From assembly GCA_018673255.1 (NCBI GenBank), contig JABHDC010000084.1, positions 1 to 22,087 of the forward strand: a stretch of 22,087 nucleotides of DNA, written 5' to 3'. Position 1 is the first letter of the stretch. Every line of letters starts with the position of its first letter. Positions 7,624-14,393 of the stretch are shown here, in pieces. The notes beneath the pieces were generated by a model, which saw only the letters and a list, made by a program, of their open reading frames with translations, was not told where the DNA came from and ran no database searches. The DNA comes from Gemmatimonadota bacterium (GTDB lineage: Bacteria; Latescibacterota; UBA2968; UBA8231). The translations under genes and the position numbers were made by a program.

Positions 7624-9114
7624 GTGGAACTGATCACCCAACATCTCCCGATCCTCCAGATCGTTGTGCCGCTACTGGCGGCGCCCCTGTGCGTCATCCT
7701 GCGCAAGCCTCGATTGGTCTGGATCCTTGCCGTCATCGTCGTTTGGACCTGCCTGGCCATGGCCGGTGGTCTGATGCTGCAGGTGCTGGCGAATGGGCCC
7801 ATCTCCTATCATCTGGGCGGTTGGGAACCACCATGGGGGATTGAGTATCGCGTCGACGCCGTCAACGCCTTCATCCTCATTCTCGTCTCTCTGATTGGCG
7901 CCGTCGTCCTGCTCTACGCCCCGGCCAGTCTCAAGGCGGAGCTGCCCGAAGCCCGATCAAGCCTGTTCTACACAGCCTACCTCCTGTGCTTCACCGGGCT
8001 GATGGGGATGACAATCACGGGCGATGCATTCAACGTCTTCGTCTTCCTTGAGATCTCATCTCTGTCGACCTATGCATTGATCGGGATGGGAACAGATCGT
8101 CGGGCGCTGACCGCGTCCTTCCAGTACCTGATCATGGGAACGATTGGGGCCACGTTCTTCGTTATCGGCATCGGTCTGCTGTACATGATGACGGGCACGC
8201 TCAATATGGTCGACCTGGCGACGCGCCTGCAGCCGGTACTGCACACGCGCACCGTACTGGCTGCCTTCGCCTTCATGACCGTCGGCCTCAGTCTCAAGCT
8301 GGCCATGTTCCCGTTACACCTGTGGTTGCCGAACGCCTACACCTATGCACCGTCCCTGGTAACCGCCTTCGTGGCAGCGACGGCGACAAAAGTCTCCGTC
8401 TACGTCTTTCTGCGGTTCTTCTACGGCGTCTTCGGTCGCGCCTACACCTTCGACATTCTGCACCTGGAATACTTCCTCGTGCCTCTGGGCCTGCTCGGTG
8501 TCGTAGTGGCTTCGACCGTGGCGGTCTTTCAGACCGACGTCAAGCGACTGCTCGCCTATTCGTCGGTCGCTCAGGTGGGATACATGGTGGTCGGCATCGG
8601 TCTGGTCTCCGTGACCGGCCTGACGGCAACCCTCATTCATCTGTTCAATCATGCCGTGATGAAGGGCGCGCTCTTCCTCGCCATGGGTTGCATCGTCATG
8701 CGACTCGGCACGACCGAACTCAACCAGTTGCGCGGTATTGGCAAACGGATGCCAGTCACGATGGCCGCCTTCGTCGTCGGTGGCCTGAGTCTGATCGGTG
8801 TGCCACTGACGGTCGGATTCGTCAGCAAGTGGTATCTGGTGCTGGCTGCATTGGAGCGGGGTTGGTGGCCTGTCGCAGTGATCATCCTGCTCGCATCGCT
8901 GCTCGCAGTCGCCTATATCTGGAAAGTCGTGGAGACCGCCTACTTCCATGAGCCGGAGGGCCTGGCAGCGGAAGCAACCGAGGCACCCCTGTCGATGCTC
9001 ATCCCGACCTGGATCCTCATCGGCGCGACGCTCTACTTCGGCGCCACAGCCAGCTTCACGGCCGGCCTCGCACGAGCCGGGGCTGAGGCCCTGATGGGAG
9101 GTCTGGCACGATGA
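7624..9114 (+). CDS. mrpD: Mrp/Mnh antiporter subunit D (first proton-channel subunit)
   Basis: A 496-residue membrane protein of the MrpD/NuoM/NuoN/MbhH family, with about 14 helices. The charged residues forming the half-channels of this family are all present: Glu143 (FVFLEISSLSTYALIG), Lys225 (LSLKLAMFPLHLWLP), Lys256 (ATATKVSVYVFLR) and Lys347 (HAVMKGALFLAMG). The start is GTG at 7624, one base after the mrpC stop, with a CAGG/GGAG ribosome region just upstream; an in-frame ATG at 7567 lies inside mrpC and would add 19 polar residues. It sits in the position of mbhH/mrpD in related operons and is the best candidate for the true MrpD. Confidence 0.92.
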   Translation: MELITQHLPILQIVVPLLAAPLCVILRKPRLVWILAVIVVWTCLAMAGGLMLQVLANGPISYHLGGWEPPWGIEYRVDAVNAFILILVSLIGAVVLLYAPASLKAELPEARSSLFYTAYLLCFTGLMGMTITGDAFNVFVFLEISSLSTYALIGMGTDRRALTASFQYLIMGTIGATFFVIGIGLLYMMTGTLNMVDLATRLQPVLHTRTVLAAFAFMTVGLSLKLAMFPLHLWLPNAYTYAPSLVTAFVAATATKVSVYVFLRFFYGVFGRAYTFDILHLEYFLVPLGLLGVVVASTVAVFQTDVKRLLAYSSVAQVGYMVVGIGLVSVTGLTATLIHLFNHAVMKGALFLAMGCIVMRLGTTELNQLRGIGKRMPVTMAAFVVGGLSLIGVPLTVGFVSKWYLVLAALERGWWPVAVIILLASLLAVAYIWKVVETAYFHEPEGLAAEATEAPLSMLIPTWILIGATLYFGATASFTAGLARAGAEALMGGLAR

Positions 9115-10631
9115 TGCCGCATACCGCCCTGGTGGTCTCTCTGCTGCTGCCGATCGCCTTTGGCCCGATCATCGCTTTGTGCGGTTCACGACCAAATCTG
9201 CGTGACACGATCACCGTCATCGCCGGTTTCCTGACCTTCGGCACTGTCTGCACGCTGATACCTGCCGTGCAGAGCGGTGGCGTGGCCGAACTGAATGTGT
9301 GGGAGTTCGTCCCCGGCCTGTCACTGAGTTTCCACGTAGAGCCCCTCGGAATGATCTTCGCCCTCGTGGCGTCGGGGCTCTGGATCGTGACGTCGCTGTA
9401 TGGCTTCGGTTATATGCGGGGACATCACGAGGTCGACCAGACACGCTTTTTCTTCTTCTTCGCCGTGGCGATTACTGCCGCCCTCGGCGTTGCCTATGCA
9501 CGCAATCTGCTGACCCTCTTCGTCTTCTACGAAGTGCTCACCCTGTCGACCTATCCACTGGTGACCCATTCCCGCACGGAAGAGGCGATGCGCGGGGGCC
9601 GTGTCTATCTCGGCATTCTCGTCAGTACCTCGGTCGCCTTCCTGCTGCTGGCCGTCATCTGGACTTATGCAGCGACGGGCACGCTGGACTTCACGCCAGG
9701 TGGAATTCTTACAGGCCACGTAGAAGGCTACTCGCTCTATCTGCTGCTGGCCCTGTTTGCCTTCGGCACGGGCAAGGCAGCCCTGATGCCCTTCCACCGC
9801 TGGCTGCCCTCGGCGATGGTTGCCCCCACGCCGGTCAGTGCCCTTCTGCACGCCGTCGCCGTGGTCAAGGCAGGGGTCTTCACGGTAATGAAGGTCGTCG
9901 TCTACATCTTCGGCATCGACTTGCTCGCAGACACGGGCGCCAGTGTCTGGCTCATGTATGTAGCCGGTGGCACCGTGGTCATCTCGTCGCTGATCGCCAT
10001 GACGAAGGACAATCTGAAGGCCCGGCTGGCCTACTCCACAGTGAGTCAGTTGTCCTATATCGTGCTGGGCGCCGCCCTGGCCACGGAGTGGGGTATCATC
10101 GGTGGCGGCATGCACATCGTCATGCATGCCTTCGGCAAGATCACCCTCTTCTTCTGCGCCGGCGCGATCAACGTGGCCCTGCACAAGACAGAGATCAGCG
10201 ACATGGTGGGGATCGGCAAGAGGATGCCCTTCACCATGATCGCCTTCTTCATCGGTTCCTTGAGCGTCATCGGCCTGCCACCAATGGGCGGCGCCTGGAG
10301 CAAATGGTACCTGGTCCTCGGTGCCGTTGAGGCAGAGCAGTTGGTGTTCGTCGCCATTCTGATGATCAGTTCGCTGCTGAACATCGCCTACCTGCTGCCG
10401 ATCCCGATCCGAGCATTCTTCCCGGGCACGCCGGACCGTGTTCTGGGTGAGCCCCTGCCGGCATCGGCCTCAGTTGCTGCGGCTGGCGGACATGACGACG
10501 CCGGTGGGATCCACGAAGCCCCCTTCTTGATGGTCCTGCCGCTGATGCTGACGGCCGTGGGTTGTATCATCCTCTTCTTTCTCGCAGGCCCGATTTACGA
10601 CCTGCTCACCCCCATCGCCCAAACGAGGTAA
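9111..10631 (+). CDS. Second proton-channel subunit, NuoL/MrpA-N or MrpD type
   Basis: A 506-residue membrane protein of the proton-conducting antiporter family. Unlike the preceding gene it has a NuoL-like N-terminal stretch (LSFHVEPLGMIFALVASGLW, about 72-91, then SLYGFGYMRGH), so it may supply the role of the missing N-terminal half of MrpA. The channel charges are kept: Glu141 (FVFYEVLTLSTYPLV), Lys222 (FGTGKAALMPFHRWLP), Lys253 (AVVKAGVFTVMK) and Lys343 (HAFGKITLFFCAGA). A polar, Gly/Ala/Asp-rich loop (about 443-470) precedes the last helix. The start ATGATG overlaps the mrpD stop. Whether it is closer to MrpA, MrpD or NuoL needs a tree. Confidence 0.9.
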   Translation: MMPHTALVVSLLLPIAFGPIIALCGSRPNLRDTITVIAGFLTFGTVCTLIPAVQSGGVAELNVWEFVPGLSLSFHVEPLGMIFALVASGLWIVTSLYGFGYMRGHHEVDQTRFFFFFAVAITAALGVAYARNLLTLFVFYEVLTLSTYPLVTHSRTEEAMRGGRVYLGILVSTSVAFLLLAVIWTYAATGTLDFTPGGILTGHVEGYSLYLLLALFAFGTGKAALMPFHRWLPSAMVAPTPVSALLHAVAVVKAGVFTVMKVVVYIFGIDLLADTGASVWLMYVAGGTVVISSLIAMTKDNLKARLAYSTVSQLSYIVLGAALATEWGIIGGGMHIVMHAFGKITLFFCAGAINVALHKTEISDMVGIGKRMPFTMIAFFIGSLSVIGLPPMGGAWSKWYLVLGAVEAEQLVFVAILMISSLLNIAYLLPIPIRAFFPGTPDRVLGEPLPASASVAAAGGHDDAGGIHEAPFLMVLPLMLTAVGCIILFFLAGPIYDLLTPIAQTR

Positions 10632-10637
10632 GCGACG

Positions 10638-10886
10638 ATGGCGGACGAGAAGCAATACTGGCTCGACAAACCAGGAAGCGTCAACAAGGTGACGCGGTCG
10701 GTCTACGCGATCTGCGCACTGCTGTTCCTCGGCGACCTGTTCTACCACAAACACCCCCATTTCGAAGTGGAGGCGTGGTTCGGGTTCTACGGCATCTATG
10801 GATTCATCGCCTGCGTGTTACTGGTGCTGGCTGCCAAGGAGTTGCGCAAGGTCCTGAAGCGGGACGAGGACTACTATGATCGATAG
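10638..10886 (+). CDS. Small two-helix membrane protein within the Mrp-like operon
   Basis: I do not recognise a named family. The 82-residue protein has a polar N-terminus (MADEKQYWLDKPGSVNKVTR), a first hydrophobic helix (about 22-35), a short His/aromatic loop (FYHKHPHFEVEAWFGFYG, 35-52), a second helix (about 50-66) and a charged C-terminus (KELRKVLKRDEDYYDR). It follows the preceding stop by six bases with a GAGG ribosome site and overlaps the next gene by 11 bases, so it is almost certainly co-translated with the two flanking proton-channel subunits. A role as an accessory subunit packing between them is inference. Confidence 0.85.
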   Translation: MADEKQYWLDKPGSVNKVTRSVYAICALLFLGDLFYHKHPHFEVEAWFGFYGIYGFIACVLLVLAAKELRKVLKRDEDYYDR

Positions 10887-12582
10887 CCTGAATTCGATGC
10901 CCGGCATCCCGATCATCCTCGGCGCGCTGTTGATCCCCCTGCTGCGCGGGAACTTGCAGCGAGCGTGGATGCTGCTGCTGCCGATCGTTGGTTTTGCCCA
11001 GCTTGTGGGACTCGACCACGGTCCGCTGGTACAGTTGTCTCTCTTCGACTACGACCTGAACCCCGTCCGTGTCGATAAGCTGAGCCTCGTCTTCGGCTAC
11101 ATCTTCCACATCGCTCTGCTCATCAACGTGATCTACTCCTTACATGTGCGCGACAATGTGCAGCACGTGGCGGGGTTGATCTACGCCGGCAGCGCCATCG
11201 GCGCCGCCTTCGCCGGTGACATGATCACCCTCTTCGTCTACTGGGAGTTGACGGCAGTCACGTCCGTCTTCCTCATCTGGGCGCGAGGCACAGAGCGGGC
11301 GTATCGCGCGGGGCTCCGCTACCTGATTATCCAAGTCGGCTCTGGCGTCCTGTTGCTGTCAGGGGTCATCGTCCTCGTAGGGCAGACCGGCTCGGTTGCC
11401 TTCGATCAAATGGAGCTGTCCGGTCTCGGCACGTGGCTGATCTTCATCGCCTTCGGTATCAAAGCGGCCTTCCCACTGCTGCACGGCTGGCTGCAGGATG
11501 CCTACCCGGAAGCAACGGTCACAGGAACCGTCTTCTTATCCGCCTTCACGACCAAGTTGGCCATCTATGCCCTTGCCCGCGGCTTCCCGGGTACGGATCT
11601 GCTCATCCCCATAGGTGCAGCGATGACGGCCTTCCCGATCTTCTTCGCCGTCATAGAGAACGACCTGCGACGCGTGTTGTCATACAGCCTGAACAATCAG
11701 CTGGGGTTCATGGTCGTCGGTATCGGTATTGGTACGGAGCTGTCGCTGAATGGCACGGCAGCCCACGCCTTTTCCCATATCCTCTACAAGGCACTGCTGT
11801 TCATGTCGATGGGTGCCGTCCTCTACCGGACGGGAACCATCAAGGGATCCGAGTTGGGCGGCCTGTACAAGTCAATGCCATTGACGACGGTCTTCTGCAT
11901 CATCGGCGCCGCTTCGATCTCAGCCTTCCCGCTGTTCTCGGGGTTCATCAGCAAGTCCTTGATCATGTCAGCCGCCGGGAACGGCCACTTCACCGTGACC
12001 TGGCTGATCCTGCTGTTTGCCTCAGCCGGCGTTTTCCACCATTCAGGCATCAAGATCCCCTTCTTTGCCTTCTTTGCCCACGATTCAGGCATTCGATGCA
12101 AGGAAGCGCCGATGAACATGCTTGTCGCGATGGGGATCGCCGCGGCAATGTGCATCGGCATCGGTGCATTTCCTGGCCCCCTGTACAGCATTCTGCCCTA
12201 CAGTGTCGACTACGTGCCCTACACAACGTCACACGTCGTCACACAGATGCAGTTGCTGATGTTCTCGGCACTTGCCTTCACGTTCCTCCAGCGGACCGGG
12301 CTGTATCCGCCTGAGCTGCCCTCGATCAACATTGATCTGGACGCGATCTACAGGAAGCTGCTGCCCTGGGGAATCCAGATCGTTGGCAACACCGTCGCCG
12401 CCATCCGGGACAGTGTGATTTCGACCGGCAAGAATCTCGCCTTTGGTGCCATCGGGTTGGCCCGCGTCGCCCACGGGCCCTCAGGGGTTTTCGCCCGCAC
12501 ATGGCTTACCAGCAGCGCCGTACTGGTGGTCGTGACACTATTGGCGATCTACCTGCTTTTCGCCTACCGCGCCGAATTCTGA
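10876..12582 (+). CDS. Third proton-channel subunit with C-terminal extension
   Basis: A 568-residue member of the same proton-conducting family, the third in a row. Channel charges are present: Glu124 (FVYWELTAVTSVFLIW), Lys196 (FGIKAAFPLLHGWLQDAYPEA), Lys227 (TTKLAIYALARGF) and Lys305 (HILYKALLFMSMG). After the usual core, residues from about 484 (INIDLDAIYRKLLPWG) run as a roughly 55-residue amphipathic segment and end in one more hydrophobic helix (about 546-564). That layout recalls the lateral helix plus anchor of NuoL and related subunits. The ATG at 10876 overlaps the small upstream gene by 11 bases and has GAGG seven bases before it. Last gene of the operon, followed by a hairpin terminator. 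Confidence 0.9.
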   Translation: MIDSLNSMPGIPIILGALLIPLLRGNLQRAWMLLLPIVGFAQLVGLDHGPLVQLSLFDYDLNPVRVDKLSLVFGYIFHIALLINVIYSLHVRDNVQHVAGLIYAGSAIGAAFAGDMITLFVYWELTAVTSVFLIWARGTERAYRAGLRYLIIQVGSGVLLLSGVIVLVGQTGSVAFDQMELSGLGTWLIFIAFGIKAAFPLLHGWLQDAYPEATVTGTVFLSAFTTKLAIYALARGFPGTDLLIPIGAAMTAFPIFFAVIENDLRRVLSYSLNNQLGFMVVGIGIGTELSLNGTAAHAFSHILYKALLFMSMGAVLYRTGTIKGSELGGLYKSMPLTTVFCIIGAASISAFPLFSGFISKSLIMSAAGNGHFTVTWLILLFASAGVFHHSGIKIPFFAFFAHDSGIRCKEAPMNMLVAMGIAAAMCIGIGAFPGPLYSILPYSVDYVPYTTSHVVTQMQLLMFSALAFTFLQRTGLYPPELPSINIDLDAIYRKLLPWGIQIVGNTVAAIRDSVISTGKNLAFGAIGLARVAHGPSGVFARTWLTSSAVLVVVTLLAIYLLFAYRAEF

Positions 12583-12603
12583 CGACGCCAGCATCGAACG
12601 ACG

Positions 12604-12637
12604 AAGGGCCTTCACTCCTGACGGGGTGAAGGCCCTT
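12604..12637 (+). terminator. Strong hairpin between convergent operons, probably bidirectional
   Basis: A 15-base-pair stem (AAGGGCCTTCACTCC against GGGGTGAAGGCCCTT, one T-G wobble) with a TGAC loop lies 21 bases after the last Mrp-like gene and 33 bases after the end of the NUDIX gene on the other strand. The T-tract after it is short on both sides (CTTTCTGGTTCT on plus), so efficiency is uncertain, but the placement fits a shared terminator. Confidence 0.8.
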
Positions 12638-12670
12638 TCTGGTTCTGCAGCGTCTCTGGCGAACAGCTGA

Positions 12671-13267
12671 TCACGTATCGTATTGGCGCAGCACGTCCTC
12701 ATTCTCGCGCGACCAGCGATCGAACCAGTAGAAGCCGGCGATGACCAGGGCGTGATTCATCCGTCCTGAGCCGATCAGATCAGGGATCGCATCCAGCTCG
12801 ACCTCTCGCACCGCGATGTCTTCAGCCGCCTCAAGCTCGACCGTGCCCATCTTCTGGCAGCCGAGAGCAACGAAGGTATGAAGCTGATTGTTCTGGATCG
12901 CTGGATTCGCCGTCACTGAGCCGATACCAACGATCTCGCGCGCGACGTAGCCCGTTTCCTCCTCGAGCTCGCGGCCTGCAGCCTCTGCAAGGACCGCGTC
13001 TTCTGCGTCCACCATGCCACCGGGGATCTCGACACCGACGGCCTGAATCCCGTGACGGTACTGCTCAATGATGACCACACGTCTCTCTGGCGTCAGGGCG
13101 ATCACATTCACCCACTCCGGCATCTGCAAGACGTAGAAATCATGCTCCGCCCCCGTGCGAGGTGATCGGCGTCGATCTTCTCGAACGTTAAACACACGAT
13201 AGTCCCCGACTTGTCGACTGCGCACGATCTCCCATTCGTCGACGCCTGATCTCTCTTCAGAATCCAT
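12671..13267 (-). CDS. NUDIX hydrolase, ADP-ribose pyrophosphatase-like
   Basis: Hydrolyses a nucleoside diphosphate linked to another moiety, most like ADP-ribose pyrophosphatases by overall layout: an N-terminal beta domain (about 11-48), then the catalytic domain. The NUDIX box lies at 83-107 and contains the key RELEEETGY segment (99-107), but the distance from the leading glycines (PGGMVDAED) to it is one residue longer than the textbook spacing, and the usual glutamate after G-x5 is not in register. Length is 198. The ATG at 13267 is chosen because GGTAGG lies five bases upstream, formed partly by the TAG stop of the kinase gene; two more in-frame start codons (13270, 13273) precede it. 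Last gene of a three-gene operon. Confidence 0.86.
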   Translation of the reverse strand: MDSEERSGVDEWEIVRSRQVGDYRVFNVREDRRRSPRTGAEHDFYVLQMPEWVNVIALTPERRVVIIEQYRHGIQAVGVEIPGGMVDAEDAVLAEAAGRELEEETGYVAREIVGIGSVTANPAIQNNQLHTFVALGCQKMGTVELEAAEDIAVREVELDAIPDLIGSGRMNHALVIAGFYWFDRWSRENEDVLRQYDT

Positions 13268-13273
13268 CATCAC

Positions 13274-13792
13274 CTACCACAGCCCGAGTTGTGCAATGAT
13301 TTGGTCGGCGATCTTCTCGGGCGTCTCGTCAATACTGATGGTCAGGGCATGATCCGGGGTCTCGAGGGTGTCGAACTGGCTGCGCAGCAACGAGGCGGGC
13401 ATGTATCGATGCACGCGCTCCTGCAGGCGTGTCCCGATCAATTCGGGCGAGCCCTTGAGATGGATGAAGCGGATCTCATGCTCCCGCGTCCCGACCAGCA
13501 CGTGCCGGTAGCTTGCCCGTAGTGCTGAGCAAGCCAGCAAGCAGCTGTCACCACAATCGAGGCGAACTCCCAGTTCGTTGGCCAGGATCTGCAACCAGGG
13601 ATGTCTGTCTTCGTCCGTCAGCGGTGTTCCCACCGCCATCTTCTCAACATTCTCCGGTGGATGAAAATCGTCGCCATCAAGGAATGGCCACCCGAGGCGC
13701 TGCGACAGGATTCGCCCGACTGTCGTCTTCCCACTGCCCGTGACACCCATCAGCACCAGAGCGATGGGTAGTTGCACTCGGTCAGCACTCAA
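13274..13792 (-). CDS. gntK: Gluconokinase (GntK/IdnK family)
   Basis: Phosphorylates D-gluconate to 6-phosphogluconate with ATP, feeding the Entner-Doudoroff or pentose phosphate pathway. The P-loop GVTGSGKTTVG (16-26), the substrate-side motif LDGDDFHPPENVEKM (38-52) and the DRHPWL stretch are characteristic of the family, as is the 172-residue length. The start is a TTG at 13792, overlapping the CBS-gene stop as TTGA; an AGGGG ribosome site lies eight bases before it, and no in-frame ATG occurs before the P-loop region, so the rare start is well supported. A TTG start may keep its level low relative to its neighbours, which is inference. Confidence 0.92.
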   Translation of the reverse strand: MSADRVQLPIALVLMGVTGSGKTTVGRILSQRLGWPFLDGDDFHPPENVEKMAVGTPLTDEDRHPWLQILANELGVRLDCGDSCLLACSALRASYRHVLVGTREHEIRFIHLKGSPELIGTRLQERVHRYMPASLLRSQFDTLETPDHALTISIDETPEKIADQIIAQLGLW

Positions 13793-14259
13793 GACAGACG
13801 CCCCTGGCTGACGGCGCGCAGGATATCGAGACTGCTGACGATCCCGATAAGCGCCAGATCCTCGCGGATGACAACCCGATGGATGTCGTGACTCACCATC
13901 TGTTCAGCCAGATCACTCACCGGTGTATCCGGGCCGGCCGCAATGACATTCGTCGACATGATGTCGGCCACGATCTTGTGACGACCATCATCCTCCCACT
14001 CTTCCAGCGCATCCATGGATCCACTGGTTCTGGCATGGTAGTGCATCGTCGGCTCCTTCAACTGACCATCATCCGACACCTCTCGAACATCGAGCAGATC
14101 ACTCGTGGATACGACGCCGACGAGAGCGCCACCTTCATCCAGCACAGGCAATCCAGTCACAGCATTCGTTTGCAGCAACAGGACAAGTTGCTGCAGTGAC
14201 ATATTATGACGGGCGGTTACGACATCAGGATTCATGACGTCACGAGCACACAGACTCAT
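13789..14259 (-). CDS. Two-CBS-domain protein
   Basis: A 156-residue protein made only of a CBS pair: CBS1 about 4-57 (ARDVMNPDVVTARHN, then GLPVLDEGGALVGVVSTSDLL) and CBS2 about 96-150 (VADIMSTNVIAAGPDTPVSD, then GIVSSLDILRAV), joined by an acidic linker. Such stand-alone pairs usually bind adenine nucleotides and sense energy or redox state; the target here is unknown. The frame is open to 14313, but the ATG at 14259 has a strong AGGAG ribosome site six bases upstream. First in an operon with gluconokinase and a NUDIX hydrolase, which might suggest nucleotide-sensitive control of sugar metabolism. Confidence 0.9.
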   Translation of the reverse strand: MSLCARDVMNPDVVTARHNMSLQQLVLLLQTNAVTGLPVLDEGGALVGVVSTSDLLDVREVSDDGQLKEPTMHYHARTSGSMDALEEWEDDGRHKIVADIMSTNVIAAGPDTPVSDLAEQMVSHDIHRVVIREDLALIGIVSSLDILRAVSQGRLS

Positions 14260-14299
14260 CGCAACTCCTGTTGTGAGGCCAGAACTGAGGCCGTCAACC

Positions 14300-14328
14300 T
14301 TGACAGAGGACACCCATCCGGTTGCATT
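14300..14328 (+). promoter_or_regulatory. Candidate promoter for the REC-HDOD gene
   Basis: A perfect TTGACA (14300-14305) is followed after 17 bases by TGCATT (14323-14328), a poor -10 box with three of six matches. A better -10-like TGTAAT lies further on at 14346-14351, but its own -35 is weak. The gap 14260-14393 separates divergent genes; a direct repeat TGAGGCC (14274-14280 and 14286-14292) lies beside it, close to the CBS gene start. Confidence 0.35.
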
Positions 14329-14393
14329 CTACCTCTGTAACCTGTTGTAATCCCAGAACATGCGTTCCCTATCACCAATCGATTCGCCGCCGG

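Noticed and set aside
8314..8949. Antisense frame of 211 residues inside mrpD
   Set aside because: His/Gln/Asp-rich composition typical of the reverse of membrane-helix codons; no motif.
9299..10330. A 343-residue plus-strand frame inside the second pump-subunit gene
   Set aside because: Arg- and His-rich shifted reading of a clear membrane protein gene; no motif or ribosome site.
5151..12582. Identification of the operon as a membrane-bound hydrogenase, complex I or DAB-type inorganic carbon pump
   Set aside because: No NiFe-hydrogenase, iron-sulfur or NADH-binding subunit is present, and no DabA-like gene flanks the proton-channel subunits. Only the membrane antiporter part is seen.
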